IMG/VR virus record: IMGVR_UViG_3300044647_001196
Span: 1 to 21,940 of that record
Direction: 5' to 3' (one strand)
DNA length: 21,940 nucleotides
From: a virus
In this document: positions 5,748 to 12,272 of the stretch, piece after piece
How positions within the stretch are numbered: the stretch's first letter is position 1
How the letters are laid out: every line of letters begins with the position of its first letter
Program-made: the position numbers and the translations under genes
Notes under the pieces: generated by a model
The model's database searches: none
What the model was told of the DNA's origin: nothing
Seen by the model: only the letters and a program-made list of their open reading frames with translations

Positions 5748-7475
5748 TCACAGAATATTTTTTAAATTTATTTGCACACATCTGCCAATTAAACCCGAAC
5801 TGAATCGAGTAGTATTTCGCTTTGAGGCTCCAGTATGCCTCAAAAGTACAGTTGAATACGATATCGCCCAAGGTGTACGGCTTAAAATCATTTTAACCCA
5901 GGTCGATGTATTTAAAATCAGCAAATATTTTTCTTTGTTATCTTCCACTACTTTCAATCCTAATCGCATTAGCCTCTCGTTAGCTGAATTCTGTTTAATT
6001 TTGGCTTGTGGGTCATATTCTGAAGCATATTCGACCAACTCTCCAACTGTTACAGTTCCAATGAAATCTCCTTCGATGCGAGTTTCATTCTGTAGTATTG
6101 TTTGAAGGCATCTTTCTTCATCAGTCAAGTCAGCTGTTTGGTTAAATAGTCCTTTCATTTTCAAAAGTTCGACAGATTCATCATATGCCTGCTCTATTGT
6201 AACTACATCATCATTCCAGGTATGCCACCATCCACCTAATAGTGCGCCAAACTGATCACCAACCGCCCTATCATTTATTGTTTCTGCAATGACTTCAGTA
6301 AAAATAGCAATTGACTGCAAGATGTTCGGCACAAGATTAATTATACGAGCAATAAATCTTAAGCCAAAATCTTTTTTTATGACTTCTTTCTTCTTTTGGT
6401 TCAGGATGTTAAACTTTTCAGAATCTTGATGCTTTGCAAGTTCGAAGACGGTGAATCTTCTCTTGTCGCTGTCATTGACCAGTTGCGGATTGATACTCAC
6501 AAACAAGAAACAACTGCGAATAAAATAGTCCGTAGCTTTTCCATCCTTGCCGCCCTTGGGAATGGCAGGTGATTTCTCCGAACTTCCTGCTCTTGCCAAG
6601 GCAATGACTTCCTGCATTCTCCTTGCTGCATTCTCATCGTTGCCCTCAGATTCGTCAATCGTCACAGGCATAGCATCACTATTGAGTTTCTGTCTTATCG
6701 CTGCCTCTGTCGCTGCTGTTCCCTGAGCATTAATTGAAAACTCTCCTAAGACCTGGTGAATAATCTGTTCAAGTACATAGGTCTTTCCGTTGCCACGAGG
6801 GCCTGTAATCCAGCAATGAGGCCTCCAGGACAATGCTCCGCAAATCGGTGCTATTGCTAACCATCCTGCCAACATTTTACCATCCGCATCTGTTTGCCAA
6901 TTGAGTGAGCTTAATATTTTTGTAAGCAGAGAGCATTCGATTCTGTCCATCGATGCTTCTATCGGAATGCGGATGTTCTTTCGCATCTCATAAGTAAACT
7001 CCGTTTCAATACTGCCAAGGTTGTATCGAATCTTCTCGCTGAGTAACTGCATCCCGGAATGGAAGATAACTCTGTCAGATTCTTTCCAGGCTCCTCGGCC
7101 TCGGATATTCTGCAAGTCAAAATATCCAGCTTTATTACAAAGTTGTACTAAAATGTTGGAGATGTTCTCAGACTTTGCAAAAACTTCGTGATCCCAAAAC
7201 TCAAGTGGTGCCAATGCCGTAACGTGCTGCTTGGTAAACTTTCCTGTAGTGAATGCTAATATCGCATTACTTGTCTTTGAATAGAAGTAAAATCTTTGAG
7301 ATCTCGCTTCTGTATCCCATCCAAGTGGTTTGAAATAGCCACCTACAAAGCCTCGTGCATCAGTTGTAATAGAGTTTTCGGGTGCTGCCTCAGCTTTTGG
7401 TTTTCGCTTTCTTTTTGCTGGTGGTGGTGTTACATCTTCGGTATTGTTATCCCACTTAATTGGTAGTTTTGTCAT
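5748..7475 (-). CDS. AAA+ replicative helicase-like ATPase (575 aa)
   Basis: This is a large phage replication ATPase of the type often fused to or paired with a primase (DUF927/D5-like helicase group). The order is: a Lys/Pro-rich disordered N-terminus (16-36); a domain with YFKPLG...RFYFYS..AILAF and APLEFW (45-95); CNKAGYFD..NIRGRGAW (113-130); LAGWLAIAPICGALSWRPH (202-220); Walker A GPRGNGKT (225-232); Walker B VTIDESEG (271-278); and SDKRRFTV (336-343), likely sensor/arginine-finger region. The C-terminal RTPWA segment matches the family end, so the gene looks complete. No TOPRIM or primase motif is present, so priming must come from elsewhere. The start ATG 7475 overlaps the upstream stop (ATGA). 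Codons 3-6 contain the AAACTACCAA element. It probably unwinds DNA at the phage fork using host polymerase. Confidence 0.75.
   Translation of the reverse strand: MTKLPIKWDNNTEDVTPPPAKRKRKPKAEAAPENSITTDARGFVGGYFKPLGWDTEARSQRFYFYSKTSNAILAFTTGKFTKQHVTALAPLEFWDHEVFAKSENISNILVQLCNKAGYFDLQNIRGRGAWKESDRVIFHSGMQLLSEKIRYNLGSIETEFTYEMRKNIRIPIEASMDRIECSLLTKILSSLNWQTDADGKMLAGWLAIAPICGALSWRPHCWITGPRGNGKTYVLEQIIHQVLGEFSINAQGTAATEAAIRQKLNSDAMPVTIDESEGNDENAARRMQEVIALARAGSSEKSPAIPKGGKDGKATDYFIRSCFLFVSINPQLVNDSDKRRFTVFELAKHQDSEKFNILNQKKKEVIKKDFGLRFIARIINLVPNILQSIAIFTEVIAETINDRAVGDQFGALLGGWWHTWNDDVVTIEQAYDESVELLKMKGLFNQTADLTDEERCLQTILQNETRIEGDFIGTVTVGELVEYASEYDPQAKIKQNSANERLMRLGLKVVEDNKEKYLLILNTSTWVKMILSRTPWAISYSTVLLRHTGASKRNTTRFSSGLIGRCVQINLKNIL
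7460..7469 (-). promoter_or_regulatory. ACTACCAA element inside codons 3-6 of the helicase gene
   Basis: The minus strand reads AAACTACCAA beginning at nucleotide 7 of the helicase coding sequence (residues K-L-P). With the next U this gives 11 contiguous pairs to the loop of the 13155-13183 hairpin, within the footprint of an initiating ribosome. Because it is coding, part of the match may be coincidental. Confidence 0.45.
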
Positions 7476-7840
7476 TGTAGTGATTTTTGTCCGTACTTTT
7501 CTTCTTGGTATTCCATAAAGTCATTAGCTCTCCTTATGCTTTCGGATCTTGCTGCCTCCTTTCCGTGCATTCCAAATATTTTTCGGATAGTCATCTCCTC
7601 TCGATTCTCAAGTTTAAGGGTATGCAAGGTAGGAGTTACATTTGGAACTTCCAAAAAAATTGTTTCAGATTCTGTATTTTTTAATTCTTCAATCAATTCA
7701 TTCAATACAGATAGCTGCCTCTCCTTTTTTTGTCTGTATGCTTTCTTGGTAACTTCTTCTTTTAAAAAGCCATCCATATACTTGGCTTCAGAGATTAGTT
7801 CCTGGATAACTTTCTCTGCTTTTTCAATTAGTTCATTCAT
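7472..7840 (-). CDS. Hypothetical coiled-coil protein (122 aa)
   Basis: A charged, almost entirely helical protein: residues 1-55 are Glu/Lys-rich heptad-like (KAEKVIQELISEAKYMDGF...), then a short beta or loop part (TIFLEVPNVTPTLHTL), then a second helical region (EEMTIRKIFGMHGKEAARSE). It sits between the VRR-NUC nuclease and the AAA+ helicase, with 4-base ATGA overlaps on both sides, so its product is made with theirs and may be a helicase loader or accessory. I do not recognise the family; an alternative ATG at 7836 is in another frame. Confidence 0.65.
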   Translation of the reverse strand: MNELIEKAEKVIQELISEAKYMDGFLKEEVTKKAYRQKKERQLSVLNELIEELKNTESETIFLEVPNVTPTLHTLKLENREEMTIRKIFGMHGKEAARSESIRRANDFMEYQEEKYGQKSLQ

Positions 7841-8181
7841 ACTCTTGTTATTTTTCCTATGCCACCAGCTTTGTTGACATTGTTAATGAAATTTTGTTGT
7901 TCCTTGCTTACCTTTCCGCTTTCGGTCTTGACTTCTACAGCTGTGAATACTGCGACCTTGGTGCCTACCATCTGCGGAGTAATCTCTACTTCAGTCCATC
8001 CAATTAGATCGGATGAGCCTTTTATTAGTCCGAACTCAATAATGCGAGGCTGAGTAATTACGAGCTGCGAATTTATGTACTTCTTTATTCCCTGGTATGC
8101 GACACCAGTATTGTTTCGAAATAAAACTCCATTTTTGGAATGCTCTGCTCTGATTTTGTTGTAATATCCTTGCTCTTTCAT
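7837..8181 (-). CDS. VRR-NUC domain nuclease (114 aa)
   Basis: A minimal stand-alone VRR-NUC protein of the PD-(D/E)XK superfamily, the domain also found in FAN1; in phages such proteins cut branched DNA such as Holliday junctions and flaps. The key residues are all visible: G55-x-x-D58 in GLIKGSSDLIGW, E83-x-K85 in AVFTAVEVKT, and Q95 in VSKEQQNF, followed by the usual AGGIG turn (105-109). Its length of 114 residues is normal for the phage form. It overlaps the genes on either side by ATGA, in the middle of the promoter B replication unit, where a junction nuclease would help resolve replication or packaging intermediates. Metal-dependent activity is expected from the family. Confidence 0.85.
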   Translation of the reverse strand: MKEQGYYNKIRAEHSKNGVLFRNNTGVAYQGIKKYINSQLVITQPRIIEFGLIKGSSDLIGWTEVEITPQMVGTKVAVFTAVEVKTESGKVSKEQQNFINNVNKAGGIGKITRV

Positions 8182-8411
8182 CGTTCTATTAGCTTTTTTT
8201 CGACTGGTATGAATCCTGTTCCGGTGCCTTCATTACCCATCATTTTAAGAAAATCGATTTCTACCTTTGCAGAGTTAATTATTGTATCTGCTAGTTTTGA
8301 TATTGCCTTGGCTTTTGCTGTCTCTTTCTCAACATCGGCATCATCATCCATTAGCTTCTCAATCTGTTCGAAAAGTAAGTTCCTAAGGTCTTCAATTTTA
8401 TTTCTTGCCAT
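8178..8411 (-). CDS. Small helical phage protein of unknown function (77 aa)
   Basis: A 77-residue acidic helical protein with KIEDLRNLLFEQIEKLMDDD then AKAISKLADTIINSAKVEID, ending GTGTGFIPVEKK. Proteins with this pattern (LR..LFe.ie.L...a.ai...a.tii..AkveidF) recur in phages beside nuclease or replication genes, but their function is not known to me. It starts at ATG 8411, overlapping the HNH-like gene by 14 bases, and its stop overlaps the VRR-NUC start. Confidence 0.65.
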   Translation of the reverse strand: MARNKIEDLRNLLFEQIEKLMDDDADVEKETAKAKAISKLADTIINSAKVEIDFLKMMGNEGTGTGFIPVEKKLIER

Positions 8412-9012
8412 TTTTTCTGATAGTTCTTTTAAGTTTTTGTAATGCTCTGATTGTTTTCTTCAGTTCTTCAGGGTATTTATGAATAGCATTAAGCTTCATA
8501 TTTTCTCCTTTGCTAATGAGCATCAAATTGTTAATGTCATATTTGTTCAGTAATGGATTTATTACTCTTAATATGCTTCCTTTTGGTATCTTTCCGTAGG
8601 CTTCTTCCCAAATAAGAATCTCTTTTCGAATCCATTTTCTATCTGCCACCTTAACAAGTAAAAAACCATCTTTGTTATCTATCCTGGTATCTCCTACTTG
8701 TTTTGTATTATGAGGCTTTTGCCCTTTCTTGAAGCTTGTCGCATTTGGGCCCATAAAGCCTTTTTTCCCTTTGTTCCAGGTATCATTACCTTTTTTGTAT
8801 CTCGTTGCAGCACCGTACTTTCTTAATCTATCAGCTTCTAAACTCAGAAGGTAGTCAATAAACTCAGGAGTTTTTTTAATTCCGTGAGTGTATGCCTGTC
8901 CATAAATTGAAGAGGCTGACCTGTTCAATATATTGCACAATTCATCTGTGCGAGTATGAGGATACAACTCTCGCAATATCCTCATCTCACCTTCAGTCCA
9001 TTTACGCTTCAT
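8398..9012 (-). CDS. HNH-like DNA-binding protein with degenerate active site (204 aa)
   Basis: The N-terminus (residues 3-45, KWTEGEMRILRELYPHTRTD...SASSIYGQA) is a SANT/Myb or HTH-like DNA-binding domain. Residues 74-165 resemble the phage HNH endonuclease module (KKGNDTWNKG, RIDNKDGFLLVKV, IWEEAYGKIPKGS, NNLMLIS). However the His expected before the IWEE helix (kHrl.WE) is Glu131, and the D-G-N of the second half is replaced by NPLLN (152-156), so cleavage may be lost. The start is chosen at ATG 9012 because the domain begins there and the overlap with the upstream gene is a normal 11 bases; a TTG at 9147 would overlap it by 146. It could be a domesticated homing-endonuclease relative acting as a DNA-binding factor. 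Confidence 0.65.
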   Translation of the reverse strand: MKRKWTEGEMRILRELYPHTRTDELCNILNRSASSIYGQAYTHGIKKTPEFIDYLLSLEADRLRKYGAATRYKKGNDTWNKGKKGFMGPNATSFKKGQKPHNTKQVGDTRIDNKDGFLLVKVADRKWIRKEILIWEEAYGKIPKGSILRVINPLLNKYDINNLMLISKGENMKLNAIHKYPEELKKTIRALQKLKRTIRKNGKK

Positions 9013-9199
9013 CCTTAGCTCTTTTGAGATAGTAAACAGCTTCTTCGATAATAACTTTAAGGCTGCCCAACTGTGCGTGTGGTTTATACTCTTCACTGAC
9101 AGCAACCATGTCAGCAGTTTGTTTTGAGCGTTCCATTGCAGTTTCAAGTTGTTTCAATGCCTGATCAATGCAGAACTCCACATAAGTGTGATTTTTCAT
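9002..9199 (-). CDS. Small hypothetical protein, first gene of promoter B unit (65 aa)
   Basis: A 65-residue helical protein (TYVEFCIDQALKQLETAMER then VIIEEAVYYLKRAKDEA) with no recognised motif. It is the first gene downstream of promoter B; its leader of about 33 bases carries the ACTACCAA element three bases before ATG 9199. It overlaps the HNH-like gene by 11 bases. Confidence 0.6.
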   Translation of the reverse strand: MKNHTYVEFCIDQALKQLETAMERSKQTADMVAVSEEYKPHAQLGSLKVIIEEAVYYLKRAKDEA

Positions 9200-9202
9200 A
9201 AC

Positions 9203-9212
9203 TTGGTAGTTT
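9203..9212 (-). promoter_or_regulatory. ACTACCAA leader element, ORF65 start (sRNA target candidate)
   Basis: On the minus strand AAACTACCAA ends three bases before ATG 9199, the same spacing as at 5687-5696. It offers 10 contiguous pairs with the loop of the 13155-13183 hairpin. Confidence 0.6.
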
Positions 9213-9239
9213 TGATATGTTAATAATTGATTACGGTTG

Positions 9240-9269
9240 TAAAAGTATAATATAATTATATTATATCAA
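9240..9269 (-). promoter_or_regulatory. Promoter B (leftward, replication unit)
   Basis: On the minus strand TTG (9269-9267), 19 bases, TACTTTTA (9247-9240), one base from the TAnnTTTG consensus. It overlaps the stop codon of the SF2 helicase gene (9266-9268) and drives ORF65 through the AAA+ helicase. Confidence 0.65.
9246..9265. promoter_or_regulatory. AT palindrome operator B (20-bp perfect palindrome)
   Basis: TATAATATAATTATATTATA is a perfect 20-bp palindrome containing the 16-bp core shared with the site at 11106-11121. It fills the spacer of promoter B and overlaps the TA of its downstream box. Confidence 0.65.
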
Positions 9270-10888
9270 TACTTATTGTAACTTTTTTTAAAATTATTTT
9301 TGTTTTCGACTTTTTTCCAGCTGTAGAATGAGTTCCAGGCCTTGTCGATTGCAGACTGAAAATCTGTTTCGCAAAGTGTTGTAGCGTTGATTTTATATTT
9401 GTTATTTATTGTTTTTACAAAATCCATAATTTCTTTTATTAACAATTTCTCTTTCATAAATGGTTCTAATTTTTTATTAGCATCTTTAACTTCTTTCAAT
9501 ACCTTAGCTTGAAAAACGTGTTTAACCCAGTAGTCTTGACGGCCTTTTTGCTCTTTAAATTGCCATAATTCTTCCAATGTTATACATTCCCATTGTTCTT
9601 TTGGCTTAGGCCCTTGCTGCATATTCAAGAAATCATCTAAAGACCTATTATCTTTGACAGCAACAGCATTCTCAATCGTTTTTTGTTCTCTCTCCTTTCC
9701 CTCCGGTATCAATCCGCATTCAGGGCAGCACTCCTCTGTCTTCTCAAAAACAGCATAACAGCCTTGGCAAACATTGTAGCTATCTTCGACTTCGTTCTTC
9801 TTTTTATTTTTCTTCTTGATGCCAGTCAAATCCCATACACGAGGTGTCAATGGATGCTTATGTCTTGCCATATTGTTAACGTGATCCAGGATGATGCACT
9901 TGTCTTTCCCGGCACAAGGTCTCAATCCTCTGCCGACTATCTGCAAATACAGACTGAGCGATGCCGTTGGTCTGAGCATACCTACTACAGCAACAGCAGG
10001 AATGTCTGTTCCCTCGCTGATCAGGTTACAAAACGTAACCACCTGGATAGTTCCATCCGCAAGACCTTTGAATATTCTATCAACTTCCTCATCTTTTTGC
10101 TCTCCGTGAACTGCCTCAGATGTGTATCCTGCATTCCGAAAAGTTTTTGCCATCTCCTGTGCGTGATGGATGGTGGAGCAGGAATAGATTGCAGGCTCAC
10201 CATCAGCAAGTCTTCTGTATTCCTTAACTATGTCTCCGCAAATCGCAATATCTGTCATTACATCAGATATTTCTCCCAGGTCATATTCTCCAAAATTGTT
10301 TTGCTTTAAGTTATCCAAAGCTTCAATCTTTTTGAACATATAATATGCCGGCATAACAAGATTACCCATCTTAATCAGTTCTGCTATCGGAGGCCCAAGT
10401 ACCATCTGTTGAAACATATCTCCAAGACCTTTGCCATCCAGTCTCCAAGGAGTGGCAGTAACACCAAGCATAAAAGTTTCTGAATAGTATTCCATTATTG
10501 CTTTCCAAGTTCCTGCACTTGCGTGATGGGCCTCATCAATAATAATAAGGTCAGGTCTCGGAACTTCATCCAATCTGTTCTTCAATGTCTGCACACTACA
10601 AACCTGTGCCGGGTGTTGGTAGTTTTTTTTGTGTCCTCCTGCAATAATTCCGTGTTCCAAGTTATACTTATTGCATCGCTCAGAAATTTGTCTCACAAGG
10701 TTCTTTTTATGCACCAGGAAGAATACTTTCTTGTTTCGGCTCATCGCCTGCTCTGCGATATGAATGAAAGTTTCAGTTTTTCCTCCACCAGTAGGAAGCA
10801 CAAACAATACTCTTTTGCTTCCTTGCTTGAAATGCCCTCGAATAGAATCTACTGCATCGGACTGGTATGGTCTAAGAGTTACGCTCAT
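9266..10888 (-). CDS. RadD-like superfamily 2 DNA helicase (540 aa)
   Basis: A DEAH-box SF2 helicase with RadD-type layout, probably unwinding or remodelling recombination and replication intermediates. Visible motifs: Q-like RPYQSDAV (6-13), Walker A PTGGGKT (32-38), DEAH (118-121), motif III TAT in GVTATPWR (about 141-148), and motif VI QIVGRGLRP (about 308-316). A four-Cys zinc-ribbon (C-x2-C...C-x2-C, CQGCYAVF...CCPECG) follows at about 374-395. The C-terminal third is Lys-rich and helical. I take ATG 10888 (MSVTLRPYQ) as start; a TTG nine codons upstream adds a basic extension. It overlaps the HTH gene by 17 bases, so both form one unit from the divergent promoter. One internal AAACTACCAA occurs near codon 88. 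Confidence 0.85.
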   Translation of the reverse strand: MSVTLRPYQSDAVDSIRGHFKQGSKRVLFVLPTGGGKTETFIHIAEQAMSRNKKVFFLVHKKNLVRQISERCNKYNLEHGIIAGGHKKNYQHPAQVCSVQTLKNRLDEVPRPDLIIIDEAHHASAGTWKAIMEYYSETFMLGVTATPWRLDGKGLGDMFQQMVLGPPIAELIKMGNLVMPAYYMFKKIEALDNLKQNNFGEYDLGEISDVMTDIAICGDIVKEYRRLADGEPAIYSCSTIHHAQEMAKTFRNAGYTSEAVHGEQKDEEVDRIFKGLADGTIQVVTFCNLISEGTDIPAVAVVGMLRPTASLSLYLQIVGRGLRPCAGKDKCIILDHVNNMARHKHPLTPRVWDLTGIKKKNKKKNEVEDSYNVCQGCYAVFEKTEECCPECGLIPEGKEREQKTIENAVAVKDNRSLDDFLNMQQGPKPKEQWECITLEELWQFKEQKGRQDYWVKHVFQAKVLKEVKDANKKLEPFMKEKLLIKEIMDFVKTINNKYKINATTLCETDFQSAIDKAWNSFYSWKKVENKNNFKKSYNKY

Positions 10889-11060
10889 CTTCCGCTTTTT
10901 TAAGTTCCTGCTCAATCTTTTGAAGTAATTCTAATGTGTGTGGCTCTTTTCTGCTCCAATGGTCTAACGTAGTTCTGTGAATTCCTGTTCTGTTACATAG
11001 TTCGGAGATACTCATCCCGATCTTGTTTGCTCGCTCTTTGATTTTTAGGTAAGTCTTCAT
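10872..11060 (-). CDS. Cro/CI-like HTH regulator (62 aa)
   Basis: A 62-residue protein that is little more than a helix-turn-helix: IKERANKIGMSISELCNRTG followed by IHRTTLDHWSRKEP, with the recognition helix at about 26-36, and an acidic/basic C-terminal helix. Small Cro-type or MerR/XRE-like phage regulators have this size and bind short palindromes as dimers. It is divergent from the exonuclease gene; a palindromic operator lies between them and over its own promoter, so it is the best candidate to bind the palindromes at 5720, 9246 and 11106 and to autoregulate. The binding target is inferred from proximity only. It overlaps the downstream helicase gene. Confidence 0.7.
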   Translation of the reverse strand: MKTYLKIKERANKIGMSISELCNRTGIHRTTLDHWSRKEPHTLELLQKIEQELKKAEDERNS

Positions 11061-11099
11061 TTTTTTTAAGTTTTAAGAAAAAAATATTATACAATGATG

Positions 11100-11107
11100 C
11101 AAAAGTA
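11100..11107 (-). promoter_or_regulatory. Leftward promoter box for HTH-helicase unit
   Basis: The minus strand reads TACTTTTG, a perfect TAnnTTTG box, about 40 bases before ATG 11060. No good TTG box is seen 19 bases upstream, so it may be weak or need activation. It overlaps the left end of operator C. Confidence 0.5.
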
Positions 11108-11121
11108 ATATAATTATATTA
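11106..11121. promoter_or_regulatory. AT palindrome operator C (perfect 16-bp, divergent promoters)
   Basis: TAATATAATTATATTA is a perfect palindrome lying between and touching both TAnnTTTG boxes of the divergent promoters (minus-strand box 11100-11107, plus-strand box 11120-11127). A dimer bound here would block both the regulator gene and the recombination genes. Confidence 0.65.
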
Positions 11122-11127
11122 TCTTTG
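11120..11127 (+). promoter_or_regulatory. Promoter C (rightward, recombination unit), TAnnTTTG box
   Basis: TATCTTTG matches TAnnTTTG exactly. The expected TTG box about 19 bases upstream is replaced by ATG/TGC, so this promoter may be weaker than A and B. Transcription would start near 11133, giving a leader of about 30 bases that ends in ACTACCA at the start codon. Confidence 0.6.
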
Positions 11128-11155
11128 TGTAACAATTCGTTAAAATTTTAAAAAT

Positions 11156-11165
11156 AACTACCAAT
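11156..11165 (+). promoter_or_regulatory. ACTACCAA element overlapping exonuclease start codon
   Basis: AACTACCAAT runs into the ATG (11164-11166), so its last two bases are the A and U of the start codon. It gives 10 contiguous pairs to the loop of the 13155-13183 hairpin and would cover the initiation codon itself. Confidence 0.6.
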
Positions 11166-11919
11166 GACAAATCAAGAGTATCACTCAAAAACAGATTTTT
11201 TAAGCAAAAGCTTGCTTGATCAAATCCGCAAATCTCCTGCTCACTTCCAAGCATATCTTAATGCAGAGAAGCGAGATGCAACTTCAGCGATGAACTTCGG
11301 AAGCCTGGTGCATTCTGTACTATTCGAACAGGATGACTTCGCAATTATGCCGACCTGCGATCGCAGAACAAAGGAAGGTAAACTTTTGTACGAGGCATTC
11401 TTAGAAAATGCTCAAGGTAAAGAACTATTGGTTACTGAAGACCATCATGAACAAGCTTTGAAAATCGCAGCAGCAGTTCTACAGCATCCAAAAGCAGCAG
11501 CACTTCTTCAAGATGGCAAAGCAGAGATTCCGGTATTTGGACAACTCGAAGGTCTTGACTTCAAATGTAAACCCGATTTTCACAATACCAAGTTCAACGT
11601 ATTGCTTGACCTTAAAACAACTACAGACAGCTCACCTTCTGAGTTTTCAAAATCTGTGTGGAACTATCGCTATCACGTTCAAGCTGCACTTTATATGGAC
11701 TTGACCAAAGCAGAAAGGTTCTTCTTTATTGCAGTAGAGAAAGAATCTCCGTTCAACGTTGAGGTGTATGAACTTGACCAGGATGCAATACAGAAAGGCA
11801 GAGAAGACTACCTGGCAGATATCGCAACTTACAAAAAATGTGTCGAAACAAACAACTGGCACGGATACACAGAAGACAAGTCAATCAATATTCTTTCACT
11901 CCCTAAGTGGGCAAAGTAA
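11164..11919 (+). CDS. RecE-like PD-(D/E)XK exonuclease (251 aa)
   Basis: This matches the nuclease domain of exodeoxyribonuclease VIII/RecE-like phage proteins, which resect one strand of duplex ends to prepare DNA for annealing. Visible motifs: N-terminal DFLSKSLLDQIRKSPAHF with G46-S-L-V-H50 (the motif that opens the active site), P137-D138 in KPDFH, D149-L-K151 in LLDLKTTTD, and H171-x-Q173...Y177 in HVQAALYMD. The length is normal for the stand-alone form. It is first in the unit from promoter C and lies two genes before a Rad52/Erf-like annealing protein, forming a two-component recombination system with SSB encoded on the other strand. No Walker motifs, so it does not need an ATPase partner. 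Confidence 0.87.
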   Translation: MTNQEYHSKTDFLSKSLLDQIRKSPAHFQAYLNAEKRDATSAMNFGSLVHSVLFEQDDFAIMPTCDRRTKEGKLLYEAFLENAQGKELLVTEDHHEQALKIAAAVLQHPKAAALLQDGKAEIPVFGQLEGLDFKCKPDFHNTKFNVLLDLKTTTDSSPSEFSKSVWNYRYHVQAALYMDLTKAERFFFIAVEKESPFNVEVYELDQDAIQKGREDYLADIATYKKCVETNNWHGYTEDKSINILSLPKWAK

Positions 11920-11928
11920 CAACAAATT

Positions 11929-12264
11929 ATGGAAAAATTATATTTAGGAATTGGAGATGGAGATGTTCAAACATTTGAATTTAAAACTCCATATGATTTA
12001 ATAGATTATCTTATTGAAATTCAAGATTCATTTAAAAATATTGTTTGGCTTTTTTGTTTAGAAAATGAAATTTTTATATCTGAAAGCTTTGATACTTTTT
12101 TTACTTTTATAAGAGAATATATTGGAGCAGAAAATGAAAGCGAATTAGATTTAGAATATGCTGATATTAGTGAATATTATTTACAAGAATATCAAAGTTA
12201 TGAAGATGCTTATTCAGTTGCATTGGAGATGAGAGAAGGCAATAAATTACAATTTAATAAATAA
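11929..12264 (+). CDS. Strongly acidic AT-rich hypothetical protein (111 aa)
   Basis: An inserted-looking gene between the exonuclease and the annealing protein, a pair normally adjacent. It has about 25 acidic and 7 basic residues (net charge near -18), many Tyr and Phe (EYIGAENESELDLEYADISE), and no recognised domain. Its codons are plainly more AT-rich than those of its neighbours, with almost all third positions A or T, suggesting recent transfer. Its size, charge and position as an accessory gene suit a DNA-mimic or anti-defence protein, but no specific similarity is recognised. Start ATG 11929 lies nine bases after the exonuclease stop. Confidence 0.65.
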   Translation: MEKLYLGIGDGDVQTFEFKTPYDLIDYLIEIQDSFKNIVWLFCLENEIFISESFDTFFTFIREYIGAENESELDLEYADISEYYLQEYQSYEDAYSVALEMREGNKLQFNK

Positions 12265-12270
12265 CTACCA
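12263..12270 (+). promoter_or_regulatory. Short ACTACCA element before annealing-protein start
   Basis: AACTACCA ends two bases before ATG 12273 in the gap between ORF111 and the annealing-protein gene. Only 8 bases match the hairpin loop complement, so it is a weaker site than the others, but a second full copy follows inside the gene. Confidence 0.45.
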
Positions 12271-12272
12271 CA

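Noticed and set aside
5680-5871. Minus-strand 63-aa ORF with hydrophobic C-terminus
   Set aside because: It overlaps the C-terminal coding region of the AAA+ helicase in another frame, has no promoter or leader of its own, and covers promoter A; shadow ORF.
7536-8442. Plus-strand ORFs (113 and 100 aa) rich in Ser, Phe and Ile
   Set aside because: Antisense shadows of ORF122, VRR-NUC and ORF77, which have motifs, overlaps and promoter context.
9683-10309. 208-aa plus-strand ORF antisense to the SF2 helicase
   Set aside because: Low-complexity hydrophobic/Ser/Leu composition typical of the antisense of a helicase; the opposite strand carries all SF2 motifs.
10616-10625. A further exact AAACTACCAA copy (minus strand) inside the RadD-like helicase gene
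   Set aside because: It lies near codon 88, not at a start codon, so I do not count it as a leader element; it may be chance or coding constraint and slightly weakens the statistics. Similar 8-9 base matches in late genes (1631, 13699, 21664) are also away from starts.
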